DNA of 41,844 bases. It comes from DATFKA01 sp042095835. GTDB lineage: Bacteria > Bacteroidota > Bacteroidia > Chitinophagales > Saprospiraceae. The notes beneath the pieces are model-generated. The model was not told the DNA's origin and made no database searches. It was given only the letters and a program-made list of their open reading frames with translations. Where the stretch lies: positions 1-41,844 of the forward strand of contig JBELML010000040.1 of NCBI GenBank assembly GCA_042095835.1, in the 5' to 3' direction. Position numbers and translations under genes: made by a program. Positions 7,884 through 15,978 of the stretch are shown here, piece by piece (the stretch's first letter is position 1; every line of letters begins with the position of its first letter).

Positions 7884-8612
7884 ATGGGGCAGAAGACAAA
7901 TCCAATAGGTAATCGCTTAGGTATCATCAGAGGATGGGAGTCCAACTGGTTTGGCGGTAAAAATTATGCGGACAAAGTTGTTGAAGACGAAAAAATCCGT
8001 ACTTACCTAAATGCTCGTATTACCAAAGGCGGTATCGCTAGAATAATTATCGAGCGTACGCTAAAGAGAATTACCGTCACTATCCATACCTCTCGTCCAG
8101 GTATCATCATTGGGAAAGGTGGTCAGGAAGTAGACGCGATTCGCGAAGAGTTGAAAAAATTGACCGGCAAGGATGTACAAATCAACATCGTTGAAATCCG
8201 TAAGCCAGAGCTCGATGCCAATATCGTAGCCGAATCAATTGCCAAGCAATTGGAGGCCAGAATCAACTATCGTCGTGCTATTAAAATGTCTATCCAGTCT
8301 ACGATGCGTGCTGGAGCTGAAGGCATCAAAGTGAGAATCGGAGGTCGTCTGAATGGCGCTGAGATGGCTCGCTCGGAAGAATATAAAGAGGGTAGAACAC
8401 CATTGCATACCTTCCGTGCAGATATCGACTATGCTTTGAAAGAAGCGTTGACGGTATACGGTATCATCGGTATCAAAGTATGGATCTGTAAAGGAGAGGT
8501 ACTTGGTAAGCGCGATCTTTCTCCACACGTGGGTGTACAGAAGAAAGACTCCAAGAAAGGAGGTGGTGATCGCAACCGTGGTGGTCGCAGAAGAAATCAA
8601 AGAAGACGTTAG
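7884..8612 (+). CDS. rpsC: 30S ribosomal protein S3
   Basis: S3 lies at the mRNA entry channel and contributes to helicase activity. The 242 residues begin MGQKTNPIGNRLGIIRGW. The KH domain has the GKGG loop at 77-80 (GIIIGKGGQEVD). The C-terminal S3 domain is followed by a Gly/Arg-rich tail (GGGDRNRGGRRRNQRRR), a low-complexity basic extension also seen in other r-proteins of this window. The tail is open at the correct frame, so it is not a frameshift. Confidence 0.98.
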   Translation: MGQKTNPIGNRLGIIRGWESNWFGGKNYADKVVEDEKIRTYLNARITKGGIARIIIERTLKRITVTIHTSRPGIIIGKGGQEVDAIREELKKLTGKDVQINIVEIRKPELDANIVAESIAKQLEARINYRRAIKMSIQSTMRAGAEGIKVRIGGRLNGAEMARSEEYKEGRTPLHTFRADIDYALKEALTVYGIIGIKVWICKGEVLGKRDLSPHVGVQKKDSKKGGGDRNRGGRRRNQRRR

Positions 8613-8632
8613 ATTTTGTGAGAAAAATCATT

Positions 8633-8640
8633 TACCTTTG
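8633..8640 (+). promoter_or_regulatory. Candidate internal promoter in the rpsC-rplP spacer
   Basis: TAccTTTG at 8633-8640 is identical to the -7 element used before rpsL. The -33 partner is weak: TTTG at 8615-8618 is too close (14 bases), and TTAG at 8609-8612 has the correct 20-base spacing but is not consensus. The spacer before rplP (89 bases) is long enough to hold a promoter. It would be a secondary start inside the operon. Confidence 0.4.
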
Positions 8641-8701
8641 CCCCACTTTTGGAAAGAGGTAGAGGTAACAATTATTAGCAAATTGCCAAAAAAAGTAACC
8701 A

Positions 8702-9121
8702 ATGTTACAGCCAAAAAGAACAAAATACCGGAAGCAGCATAAGCTACGCTATAACGGTTTAGCACATAGAGGAAGCAGGGTGTCTTTCGGAAGCTTCGGG
8801 CTAAAGGCGGTGACCTCTGGTAGGATCACGAACCGCCAGATTGAATCTGCGCGTATTGCTATGACCCGTTACATGAAAAGAGAGGGTAAAGTGTGGATTC
8901 GTATATTCCCAGACAAGCCGATTACTGCCAAGCCGCAAGAGGTACGGATGGGTAAAGGTAAGGGAGCATTAGATCACTGGGTTTGTCCAATCAAACCAGG
9001 TCGTATGTTATTCGAAATTGATGGTGTACCCATCGAAGTAGCACAAGAAGCTTTGCGCCTTGCGGCACAGAAGCTACCTGTTTTGTGCAAATTTGTTACC
9101 CGCCCAGATTACGAAGGGTAG
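8702..9121 (+). CDS. rplP: 50S ribosomal protein L16
   Basis: L16 is a late-assembling protein near the A-site tRNA elbow. The 139 residues begin MLQPKRTKYRKQHKLRYNG and include QEVRMGKGKGALDHWV (about 76-91). That segment holds the arginine hydroxylated by YcfD in E. coli. The gene follows an 89-base spacer with a possible internal promoter. Length and both termini agree with the family. Confidence 0.99.
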   Translation: MLQPKRTKYRKQHKLRYNGLAHRGSRVSFGSFGLKAVTSGRITNRQIESARIAMTRYMKREGKVWIRIFPDKPITAKPQEVRMGKGKGALDHWVCPIKPGRMLFEIDGVPIEVAQEALRLAAQKLPVLCKFVTRPDYEG

Positions 9122-9211
9122 TAAGGAAAAGAAGGAGGAGATATTGTTCGTCTAAGGCGAGTTAATCTCTTTTGGATTTAAATAAATTATTGATCGTTTA
9201 ATTGTTTTGTG

Positions 9212-9484
9212 ATGGCAACTAAAAAATTTCTTGAGCTTCAAGATTATTCTGCAGAGGAGCTCAGTAATGAGTTGGCCCAAACAGAAGCGCAGTATCAAAG
9301 ACTCGTTTTTGATCATGCTATTAAAGGTTTGGACAACCCACTGACACTCAGAGAAGTGCGCAGAGATATTGCCCGTTTGAAGACTGAGGTCCGTCGTCGG
9401 GAAATTGCTGAAATGGATGTGGAAGCGCTATCGAATCGCTCGAATAAGCGCCGCCGCAGAAGAAGAGAAAGAAGAAGTAAATAA
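9212..9484 (+). CDS. rpmC: 50S ribosomal protein L29, extended form
   Basis: L29 lies beside L23 at the tunnel exit. I use the ATG at 9212 (MATKKFLELQDYS), not the in-frame GTG just before it, giving 90 residues. The core (ELSNELAQTEAQYQRLVFDH and LTLREVRRDIARLKTEVRRRE) is typical. The product is about 25 residues longer than the common 60-70. The extra part ends in an Arg/Lys-rich tail (SNKRRRRRRERRSK), likely an rRNA-binding extension. Confidence 0.96.
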   Translation: MATKKFLELQDYSAEELSNELAQTEAQYQRLVFDHAIKGLDNPLTLREVRRDIARLKTEVRRREIAEMDVEALSNRSNKRRRRRRERRSK

Positions 9485-9513
9485 TATTAGGATTTCCTAC
9501 AAAAAGAAAGACC

Positions 9514-9813
9514 ATGTCTGATAATACAAATCCAACAAATCAAGAAGCTGCCGAAGAGGTGAAAGTTGCACACCGTAAGTCTAGAGTGGGTGTGGTGGTA
9601 AGCGCTAAAATGGATAAGTCCATTACTGTATTGGTTGAGCGTCGTCTTCGCCACCCAATCTATGGTAAATACGTCAAAAAATCGAAGAAGTTTATGGCGC
9701 ATGACGAGAACAACGATTGCAATCCAGGGGATTTAGTTCGTATCGAAGAAACTAGACCTTTGAGCAAGAGAAAGCGCTTCACTTTAGTAGAGATTGTAGA
9801 GAGAGCAAAATAG
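9514..9813 (+). CDS. rpsQ: 30S ribosomal protein S17
   Basis: S17 is a primary 16S rRNA-binding protein with an OB fold. The 99 residues are about 12-15 longer than usual because of an N-terminal polar segment (MSDNTNPTNQEAAEEVKVA) before the normal start HRKSRVGVVVSAKMDKSI. The core GKYVKKSKKFMAHDENN and GDLVRIEETRPLSKRKRF is standard. The first in-frame ATG fits the 29-base gap after rpmC. Confidence 0.97.
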   Translation: MSDNTNPTNQEAAEEVKVAHRKSRVGVVVSAKMDKSITVLVERRLRHPIYGKYVKKSKKFMAHDENNDCNPGDLVRIEETRPLSKRKRFTLVEIVERAK

Positions 9814-9866
9814 CTTTATCTTTTTTCAAAAGGGTTTATCCCTGGAGCTTTTAAAAAACAATCGTC

Positions 9867-10232
9867 ATGATTCAACAAGAAAGTAGACTAAGAGTAGCAG
9901 ATAATAGCGGCGCAAAAGAAGTTTTGTGTATCCGCGTTCTGGGAGGGTCTAAGCGTAGATACGCTTCCATCGGAGATACCATCGTAGTGACGGTAAAAGA
10001 CACTTCTCCAGGTGGTATCAAAAAAGGTACCGTTTCAAAGGCAGTAATCGTACGTACGAGAAAAGAAATCCGTCGTAAAGATGGAACGTACATCCGTTTC
10101 GATGATAATGCCTGTGTTTTGTTAAATGCCGCTGATGAGCCAAGAGGTACTCGTATTTTCGGACCAGTAGCACGTGAGCTACGGGACCGCGACTATATGA
10201 GAATCGTCTCTCTAGCTCCAGAAGTACTTTAA
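9867..10232 (+). CDS. rplN: 50S ribosomal protein L14
   Basis: L14 forms intersubunit bridges and is the first gene of the spc gene set. The 121-residue protein begins MIQQESRLRVADNSGAKEV, the family signature, and ends MRIVSLAPEVL. It lacks anything unusual. A small AGGG/CCCT hairpin lies in the 53-base spacer before it. Length is exactly typical (120-122). Confidence 0.99.
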   Translation: MIQQESRLRVADNSGAKEVLCIRVLGGSKRRYASIGDTIVVTVKDTSPGGIKKGTVSKAVIVRTRKEIRRKDGTYIRFDDNACVLLNAADEPRGTRIFGPVARELRDRDYMRIVSLAPEVL

Positions 10233-10276
10233 ATATAATCTAGCTTTCCGTTGGTAATGGAGAGCGTAACGATACA

Positions 10277-10639
10277 ATGATGAATAAGAAAAGTCAAAGT
10301 AATCAAAAACGTTTTGCACCAAAGCTGAAGATCAAAAAAGGTGATCGTGTGGTGGTAATCGCAGGTGCATACAAAGATTTGGATACGCCAAGAGAAGTAC
10401 TCGAAGTATTTCCTGCTAAAAATAGAGCTATCGTAGATCAAGTGAATATTGTCAAAAAACACTTGAAACCTACCCAAGATAGCGAAGGTGGTATCCGTGA
10501 AGTCCCAGCTCCTATCCACCTCTCAAACCTAATGGTGGTAGATCCTAAAACTGGAGAGCCTACTCGCATAGGTAGAAAGCTGGATGAGAACGGTAAATTG
10601 GTACGTTATTCTAAAAAATCTGGAGAAATTATTAAGTGA
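10277..10639 (+). CDS. rplX: 50S ribosomal protein L24
   Basis: L24 initiates 50S assembly through a KOW domain. The KOW segment KIKKGDRVVVIAGAYKDLD is at about 16-34. The product has 120 residues from the first of two consecutive ATGs (10277 and 10280; either is possible). The stop codon TGA overlaps the rplE start as TGATG, indicating translational coupling. Confidence 0.97.
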   Translation: MMNKKSQSNQKRFAPKLKIKKGDRVVVIAGAYKDLDTPREVLEVFPAKNRAIVDQVNIVKKHLKPTQDSEGGIREVPAPIHLSNLMVVDPKTGEPTRIGRKLDENGKLVRYSKKSGEIIK

Positions 10640-11196
10640 TGAGTTATCAGCCTAAACTACGAAAGAAATATAACGAGGAGATTGTCCCTGCTTTATTTGA
10701 GCAGTTTCAGTATAGTTCTGTTATGCAGGTACCTCGTCTACAAAAGATTTGTATCAACCAAGGTATTGGTGGTGCAACTCAAGATAAAAAACTAGTAGAG
10801 AACTCTTTGAAAGAATTGACCATGATTGCTGGTCAGAAGGCAGTTCCTACTAAAGCAAAGAAATCTGTCTCTAACTTTAAGTTGAGAGAAGGTATGACCA
10901 TTGGTGCGCGCGTGACTTTACGCCACAACCAAATGTACGAATTCTTGGAGCGTTTGATTTTTGCTGCGCTTCCTCGTGAACGTGACTTTAGAGGAATTAA
11001 TGATCGTAGCTTCGATGGCCGTGGAAACTATTCCATGGGAATCACTGAGCACATCATCTTCCCAGAAATTGATCTGGACAAAGTATCTAAGATCACTGGT
11101 ATGGATATCACTTTTGTGACTTCTGCTTCAACTGATGCGGAAGCATTAGCCCTCTTAAAAGCACTAGGTCTTCCATTTAAAAATCAGAATAACTAA
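10639..11196 (+). CDS. rplE: 50S ribosomal protein L5
   Basis: L5 binds 5S rRNA in the central protuberance. The 185-residue protein begins MSYQPKLRKKYNEEIVPAL and contains RDFRGINDRSFDGRGNYSMG, the conserved L5 signature. I use ATG 10639, which overlaps the rplX stop by one base, and not the in-frame GTG at 10636. It is followed after six bases by rpsN. Confidence 0.98.
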   Translation: MSYQPKLRKKYNEEIVPALFEQFQYSSVMQVPRLQKICINQGIGGATQDKKLVENSLKELTMIAGQKAVPTKAKKSVSNFKLREGMTIGARVTLRHNQMYEFLERLIFAALPRERDFRGINDRSFDGRGNYSMGITEHIIFPEIDLDKVSKITGMDITFVTSASTDAEALALLKALGLPFKNQNN

Positions 11197-11202
11197 TAGA
11201 TC

Positions 11203-11472
11203 ATGGCTAGAAAATCGGTAATAGCTCGCGAAGTCAAAAGAAAGCGTATGGCAGACAAGTACGGTGCTCTTCGCAAGCAGTTGAAAGAAGAAGGCCGTTG
11301 GGATGAGTTGGATAGATTACCTCGTAATTCTAATCCTATCCGCCAGCACAATCGTTGTCAACTGACTGGACGTCCTAAAGGGTACATGCGTCAGTTTGGT
11401 CTTTGCAGAGTGAAATTCCGCGAGATGGCACTACAAGGTAAAATCCCTGGAGTGACAAAATCAAGTTGGTAG
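11203..11472 (+). CDS. rpsN: 30S ribosomal protein S14, zinc-independent form
   Basis: S14 belongs to the 30S head. The 89-residue product has the extended N-terminal form (MARKSVIAREVKRKRMADKY) and the C-terminal LTGRPKGYMRQFGLCRVKFRE. Only two isolated cysteines occur and there is no CxxC pair, so this is the zinc-independent long type and not the 61-residue zinc-ribbon type. It is tightly joined to rplE. Confidence 0.98.
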   Translation: MARKSVIAREVKRKRMADKYGALRKQLKEEGRWDELDRLPRNSNPIRQHNRCQLTGRPKGYMRQFGLCRVKFREMALQGKIPGVTKSSW

Positions 11473-11485
11473 TAAATTATTAACA

Positions 11486-11518
11486 GTTGGTAAGGTTCCA
11501 TAACGTTGGAAAACCAAT
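11486..11518 (+). promoter_or_regulatory. Two-tier hairpin in the rpsN-rpsH spacer
   Basis: TTGGT (11487-11491) pairs with ACCAA (11513-11517), extended by a G-T pair. Inside it TTCCA (11496-11500) pairs with TGGAA (11507-11511) around a six-base loop. It ends 19 bases before the rpsH ATG and has no T-run. In E. coli the spc-operon repressor S8 acts near rplE; a related role here is speculative. Confidence 0.35.
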
Positions 11519-11536
11519 CGACGCAATTATTATATA

Positions 11537-11944
11537 ATGGCAGTAACAGATCCAATTGCGGATTACCTAACGCGTATCCGCAACGCACAGATGGCTGGAC
11601 ACAGAATCGTTGAGATTCCAGCATCAGGGATTAAAAAAGGTATTACGGAAATCCTTTATGATCAAGGATTTATCCTTAAATACAAGTTTGAGGAAGGTGG
11701 AAAGGGAAATCAAGGTGTTGTCAAAATTGCCTTGAAATATGATCCCATGACCAAGAAGCCAATAATTAGAGAGCTTGGCCGTATCAGTAAGCCAGGTTTG
11801 AGAAAATATGCTAGAGCGACGGAGATCCCTCGTATTATCAATGGTCTTGGTGTTGCCATCGTCTCTACTTCGAAAGGAGTAATGACTGGTAAGCAAGCTA
11901 GATCAGAGAATGTTGGAGGAGAGTTGTTGTGTTACGTTTATTAA
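11537..11944 (+). CDS. rpsH: 30S ribosomal protein S8
   Basis: S8 is a primary binder of the 16S central domain and, in E. coli, the repressor of the spc operon. The 135 residues begin MAVTDPIADYLTRIRNAQM and end STSKGVMTGKQARSENVGGELLCYVY, the normal S8 C-terminus. The start and length are conventional. A structured spacer precedes it. Confidence 0.98.
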   Translation: MAVTDPIADYLTRIRNAQMAGHRIVEIPASGIKKGITEILYDQGFILKYKFEEGGKGNQGVVKIALKYDPMTKKPIIRELGRISKPGLRKYARATEIPRIINGLGVAIVSTSKGVMTGKQARSENVGGELLCYVY

Positions 11945-11974
11945 TTCATTAGGTACTTACAAAAACTAAAAATC

Positions 11975-12526
11975 ATGTCAAGGATAGGAAAAGCACCTAT
12001 TTCGCTACCTAGCGGTGTTGAGATTACGGTAAGTAAGGGTAATTTAGTGACTGTCAAAGGACCTAAAGGTGAACTTAACCAGCAAATCGACCCAGACTTG
12101 GGCGTAGAAATAGAAGATGGTACACTTACAGTGACCAGACCAACAGATCAGAAAAGACACCGCGCAATGCACGGTCTTTATAGATCTTTAATCAACAACA
12201 TGGTAGTAGGCGTAACAGACGCTTACAAAAAAGAGTTGGAATTAGTCGGGGTAGGTTATAGAGCAGCTAACACAGGTCAATTATTAGAGCTGACACTTGG
12301 GTATTCTCACCCTGTAGTCTTTATGATTCCTAGTGAGGTCAAATTGGATACAAGATCAGATAAAGGTAAACCACCTGTGGTGATCCTTGAATCAATTGAC
12401 AAGCAGTTGATCGGTCAAGTAGCTGCTAAGATTAGAGCCTTCAGAAAACCAGAACCTTACAAAGGAAAAGGTATTCGCTTTGTTGGTGAGCAAATTAGAC
12501 GTAAAGCTGGTAAATCAGCTGGATAA
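11975..12526 (+). CDS. rplF: 50S ribosomal protein L6
   Basis: L6 lies near the sarcin-ricin loop and factor-binding site. The 183 residues show the two L6 repeats. The first begins MSRIGKAPISLPSGVEI. The second ends with the signature KPEPYKGKGIRFVGEQIRRK close to the C-terminus. Length is within the usual 177-184. A 74-base spacer separates it from rplR. Confidence 0.98.
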   Translation: MSRIGKAPISLPSGVEITVSKGNLVTVKGPKGELNQQIDPDLGVEIEDGTLTVTRPTDQKRHRAMHGLYRSLINNMVVGVTDAYKKELELVGVGYRAANTGQLLELTLGYSHPVVFMIPSEVKLDTRSDKGKPPVVILESIDKQLIGQVAAKIRAFRKPEPYKGKGIRFVGEQIRRKAGKSAG

Positions 12527-12600
12527 TAAATTTATTAAGTTAGTTAATGGGCCTTGGGTTTGGCAATACAGCTTCTCACTAAGGCTAAATAGAAAGTATA

Positions 12601-12954
12601 ATGCAACTGACTAAAAAGAAACGCAGAAAAAGAATCCACTATCGGATTCGTAATAAAATCAGTGGTACGCCTCAGCGTCCTCGCTTGAATATCTTCAGGA
12701 GTAATAAATTCATCTATGCACAAATCATCGATGATATTTCTGGAAGCACATTGGCTCAAGCATCCTCTTATGAGAGTGGTATTGCCAACGAAGGTTCTAA
12801 ATCGGAGCAGTCTAAGAAAGTAGGAACACTGCTTGCAGAGCGTTGCAAGGCTGCCAGTATTGAGAATGTTATTTTTGATCGTGGAGGTTACCTTTATCAC
12901 GGTAGAGTGAAAGCTTTAGCTGATGGTGCACGCGAAGCAGGTCTTAAATTTTAA
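12601..12954 (+). CDS. rplR: 50S ribosomal protein L18
   Basis: L18 binds 5S rRNA with L5. The 117 residues contain RPRLNIFRSNKFIYAQIIDD (about residues 26-45) and the C-terminal DRGGYLYHGRVKALADGAREAGLKF, both diagnostic. The ATG at 12601 follows a spacer in which GCCTT (12551-12555) and AAGGC (12581-12585) could form a weak hairpin. Confidence 0.98.
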   Translation: MQLTKKKRRKRIHYRIRNKISGTPQRPRLNIFRSNKFIYAQIIDDISGSTLAQASSYESGIANEGSKSEQSKKVGTLLAERCKAASIENVIFDRGGYLYHGRVKALADGAREAGLKF

Positions 12955-12975
12955 AATAGCTAATCCGGCATAATC

Positions 12976-13506
12976 ATGGCGAAGAGAAACAATAATAACA
13001 ACAAGAATCGTGTAAAACCTACCGAAACCGACTTGAAAGAAAAGCTGGTTCAGTTGAACCGTGTGGCTAAAGTAACGAAGGGTGGTAGAACATTCAGCTT
13101 TGCAGCTATCGTGGTAGTTGGAGATGGTAAGGGTACTGTTGGACATGGCTTGGGTAAAGCACGTGACGTATCGGAGGCTATTTCTAAAGCGGTAGATGAC
13201 GCAAAGAAAAGCTTGATCAAAGTGCCTATTCATAAAGGTACTATCCCACACGCAGTGAAGGGCCGCTACAAAGCGGGTCGTGTATTGATGAAGCCTGCAG
13301 CAGATGGTACCGGTGTGATTGCTGGTGGTGCGATGCGTGCAGTTTTAGAGATTGCTGGTGTACAAAATGTACTTGCCAAGTCTCAAGGATCATCCAACCC
13401 ACACAACGTAGTGAAAGCTACTATTCAGGGATTGTCGATCTTGAGAGACCCAAAAGCAATTGCTAAAGAGCGTAAGATTTCTTTAGAAAAGTTATTTAAC
13501 GGTTAA
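12976..13506 (+). CDS. rpsE: 30S ribosomal protein S5
   Basis: S5 contributes to translational accuracy and the mRNA entry helicase. The 176-residue product starts with a lysine/asparagine-rich segment (MAKRNNNNNKNRVK). The double-stranded RNA-binding-like S5 domain and the C-terminal domain with GSSNPHNVVKATIQGL follow. It is followed by an unusually long 207-base spacer before rpmD. Confidence 0.98.
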   Translation: MAKRNNNNNKNRVKPTETDLKEKLVQLNRVAKVTKGGRTFSFAAIVVVGDGKGTVGHGLGKARDVSEAISKAVDDAKKSLIKVPIHKGTIPHAVKGRYKAGRVLMKPAADGTGVIAGGAMRAVLEIAGVQNVLAKSQGSSNPHNVVKATIQGLSILRDPKAIAKERKISLEKLFNG

Positions 13507-13571
13507 TTAGGCAAGACCTTAGTTCTTTGTCTTTAGAAAATTATAGAGAAGATGAAATGAGCATGATCTTA

Positions 13572-13627
13572 CCTGCCGGCCGAGTAGGCGGGTTTAATCA
13601 TAAAATCACTAATCGGTGATGATTAAA
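13572..13627 (+). repeat. Tandem hairpins in the rpsE-rpmD spacer
   Basis: The spacer 13507-13713 has no convincing ORF but two adjacent inverted repeats. CCTGCC (13572-13577) pairs with GGCGGG (13587-13592). TTTAATCA (13593-13600) pairs with TGATTAAA (13620-13627), enclosing TCAC (13606-13609) with GTGA (13616-13619). rpsE and rpmD are usually only a few to tens of bases apart, so this looks like an inserted palindromic element inside the operon. An AGCGAAGCGGG stretch follows and loosely resembles the element at 35.77 kb. Confidence 0.45.
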
Positions 13628-13713
13628 AAAGATTTTGCGAGAGCGAAGCGGGTATATTTTTTAAAAATTCCGTAAGTGCCTCATTTTCAGATAATTGCTA
13701 AAATTATATACGG

Positions 13714-13899
13714 ATGAAAAAGATAAAAATTACTCAGGTTAAAAGTTTGATTGATCGTACTAAGAAACAGAAAGATACGGTTAAAGCGCTTGGGTTAAGA
13801 AAAATCAATCACTCTGTTGTAAAAGAAGTCAACCCTCAAATTTTGGGAATGGTGGCAAAAGTACAACACTTGATAACTGTCGAAGAAGTAGCTGATTAA
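13714..13899 (+). CDS. rpmD: 50S ribosomal protein L30
   Basis: L30 is a small 50S protein that is optional in some bacteria. The 61 residues begin MKKIKITQVKSLIDRTKKQK and include TVKALGLRKINHSVVKE, the L30 signature. Length is normal. It follows the 207-base spacer with tandem hairpins and precedes rplO by 67 bases. Confidence 0.97.
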   Translation: MKKIKITQVKSLIDRTKKQKDTVKALGLRKINHSVVKEVNPQILGMVAKVQHLITVEEVAD

Positions 13900-13966
13900 G
13901 TCTATTTCTGATAATCGAATTTAGAGTATTACAGTACTTTTGGGTGCTGACTAAAATAATAAACTA

Positions 13967-14413
13967 ATGAAATTACATTCATTAAAACCAGCCAAAGGAT
14001 CGGTTAAAAGTAAGAAGCGAATTGCTCGTGGTCAGGGTTCTGGCCATGGTGGTACTTCTACACGTGGACACAAAGGGGCAAAATCTCGTTCTGGTTATAA
14101 ATCAAAGCGTGCTTTTGAAGGTGGTCAGATGCCTTTACAAATGCGTCTTCCTAAGCGTGGGTTTAAAAATCCTAATAGAGTAGAATTTACTCCTTTGAAT
14201 TTGTATCATTTACAGTATCTTGCTGAAAAGTTCAACCTTGATACTATCGATGTAGAGCTACTGAGAAAGGAGCGCATCATCCGTAGAAATGATAAGGTTA
14301 AATTGCTGGGTACAGGCGAAGTGACTAGCAAAATTAATGTGACAGTACACGCTGCTTCTCAATCCGCAAAAGAAGCTGTTGAGAAATTAGGCGGAACCGT
14401 AAATCTTGTATAA
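13967..14413 (+). CDS. rplO: 50S ribosomal protein L15
   Basis: L15 is a late-assembly 50S protein. The 148-residue product starts MKLHSLKPAKGSVKSKKRIARGQGSG-type, with a Gly/Lys-rich N-terminal arm (HGGTSTRGHKGAKSRSGY) and the core GGQMPLQMRLPKRGF. It ends nine bases before secY, the usual tight link between the spc ribosomal genes and the translocon gene. Confidence 0.98.
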   Translation: MKLHSLKPAKGSVKSKKRIARGQGSGHGGTSTRGHKGAKSRSGYKSKRAFEGGQMPLQMRLPKRGFKNPNRVEFTPLNLYHLQYLAEKFNLDTIDVELLRKERIIRRNDKVKLLGTGEVTSKINVTVHAASQSAKEAVEKLGGTVNLV

Positions 14414-14422
14414 GGCAACATC

Positions 14423-15796
14423 ATGAAGAAGTTTATTACAACCTTAAAGAATATCTGGAGTATCAAGGAGCTGAGGCAGAGGATTCTCTTTACTATGGGG
14501 ATATTGATGGTATTCCGCTTTGGTTCATATGTGGTTCTTCCAGGGGTTTTACCAGACGTACTTAAAGAGCAAGCTGCTAATAATACTGGCGATCTTCTTG
14601 GTTTGATTAACTCCTTCACAGGAGGTGCATTTGCCAATGCAGCTATTTTTGCTCTAGGGATCATGCCTTATATCACGGCATCGATCATTATTCAGTTATT
14701 AGGTTTTGCTGTGCCTTATTTCCAGCGCCTTCAACAAAAAGAAGGAGAGTCTGGTCGTAAGAAAATTACACAGATCACTCGCCTACTAACTTTAGCAATT
14801 ACCCTGGTACAAGGTGGGGGTTACCTTACCTATGTTTACCAAATTGGAGCAGTTGACGGAAGCATCCCACAAGGGATATTCTGGTTCGCTAATATTATCA
14901 TCCTCTCCGCGGGTACTATTTTTGCCATGTGGTTAGGGGAGCGTATTACTGATAGAGGAATCGGCAACGGTGTATCCTTATTGATTACCATTGGTATTAT
15001 TGCTACTTTACCTCAAGCGTTTATCCTCGAATTTCAGACACAGTTGAATGGTAGCGGAGGTCTTTTGATCTTTGTGCTTGAAATGGCATTGTTATTCCTT
15101 ATTGTCATGGCTACCGTGCTAATTGTACAAGGGGTACGTCGTATTCCTATCCAATTCGCTAAGCGAATGGTCGGTAGAGGAAATTCAAGCATACCACAAG
15201 CAGGTGTTAGAGATTATATTCCATTAAAAGTGAATGCTTCTGGTGTAATGCCGATCATCTTTGCTCAGGCGTTGATGTTCTTGCCGGCAACCGTTGCACA
15301 GTTCGCTTCAGCAGATGGAGCTTTGACGAACTCGTTTTTAATCAAACTGAACGATTTTACCTCGGTCCCTTATAATGTGATTTATTTCTTCTTGGTAGTC
15401 ATCTTTACTTATGTATATACTGCCTTGATGGTGAATCCTCAGCAATATGCGGAATACCTGAAGCGTCAAAACGCGTTCATTCCTGGTATCAAGCCGGGTA
15501 AACCAACCGCAGATTTCATCGATGCTGTAACTACACGTATTACACTTCCTGGATCTATCTTCCTAGCACTTATTGCTATTTTGCCAGCTTTTGCTGCAGG
15601 ATTCGGTGTGAATCGTGGATTTGCTTTGTTCTTCGGTGGTACTTCATTATTGATTATGGTAGCCGTTGTATTAGATACTTTACAGCAAGTAGAGAGTCAC
15701 TTGTTAATGCGCCGCTATGATGGTCTTGTGAAATCTGGAAAGATTCAAGGTAGAAGCGGATCAAGTAGAGTACAGGGCATTGGTGCCAATATGTAA
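14423..15796 (+). CDS. secY: Preprotein translocase subunit SecY
   Basis: SecY is the membrane channel of the Sec translocon. The 457-residue protein has about ten hydrophobic segments, beginning after the cytoplasmic start MKKFITTLKNIWSIKELRQR. The first segment is followed by a plug-like loop, and the cytoplasmic loop with RRIPIQFAKRMVGRG (about 239-253) is the SecA/ribosome-contact loop. It is the last gene tightly joined to the spc set; the following 182-base spacer holds two strong hairpins. Confidence 0.98.
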   Translation: MKKFITTLKNIWSIKELRQRILFTMGILMVFRFGSYVVLPGVLPDVLKEQAANNTGDLLGLINSFTGGAFANAAIFALGIMPYITASIIIQLLGFAVPYFQRLQQKEGESGRKKITQITRLLTLAITLVQGGGYLTYVYQIGAVDGSIPQGIFWFANIIILSAGTIFAMWLGERITDRGIGNGVSLLITIGIIATLPQAFILEFQTQLNGSGGLLIFVLEMALLFLIVMATVLIVQGVRRIPIQFAKRMVGRGNSSIPQAGVRDYIPLKVNASGVMPIIFAQALMFLPATVAQFASADGALTNSFLIKLNDFTSVPYNVIYFFLVVIFTYVYTALMVNPQQYAEYLKRQNAFIPGIKPGKPTADFIDAVTTRITLPGSIFLALIAILPAFAAGFGVNRGFALFFGGTSLLIMVAVVLDTLQQVESHLLMRRYDGLVKSGKIQGRSGSSRVQGIGANM

Positions 15797-15854
15797 AATA
15801 AGAAATGGTAAGCCTACCATTCTGAAAATATAGATGACTTTGTCATCGGTAATT

Positions 15855-15888
15855 AGTTAGCCAATTTGTCAATACAGATTGGCTAACT
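15855..15888 (+). terminator. Long hairpin after secY
   Basis: A 15-base arm at 15855-15869 pairs with 15874-15888 around a CAAT loop, with a single G-T wobble. The outer 11 bases (AGTTAGCCAAT) pair perfectly. The bases after it are not T-rich, so a Rho-independent terminator is not clear-cut. It may be a partial terminator or a 3'-end stabiliser for the operon that ends with secY. Confidence 0.55.
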
Positions 15889-15914
15889 GCATTATAAAGT
15901 CCAAGACTATAAAA

Positions 15915-15948
15915 CTTGAAAATGTAGGTCTATGTACCTTTTTTCAAG
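15915..15948 (+). promoter_or_regulatory. Second hairpin in the map leader
   Basis: CTTGAAAA (15915-15922) is perfectly complementary to TTTTCAAG (15941-15948). Inside it AGGT (15926-15929) pairs with ACCT (15936-15939). The structure ends 30 bases before the UUG start of map. A weak promoter-like TAccTTTT (15935-15942) overlaps it. The role is unknown. Confidence 0.35.
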
Positions 15949-15978
15949 ATTTTCAGTCTCAATATAAAAGCAATACCA

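Noticed and set aside
8503..8742. Plus-strand 79-codon frame overlapping rpsC and rplP
   Set aside because: It overlaps two certain ribosomal genes in another frame. Its sequence reads through their coding parts and the spacer without family features.
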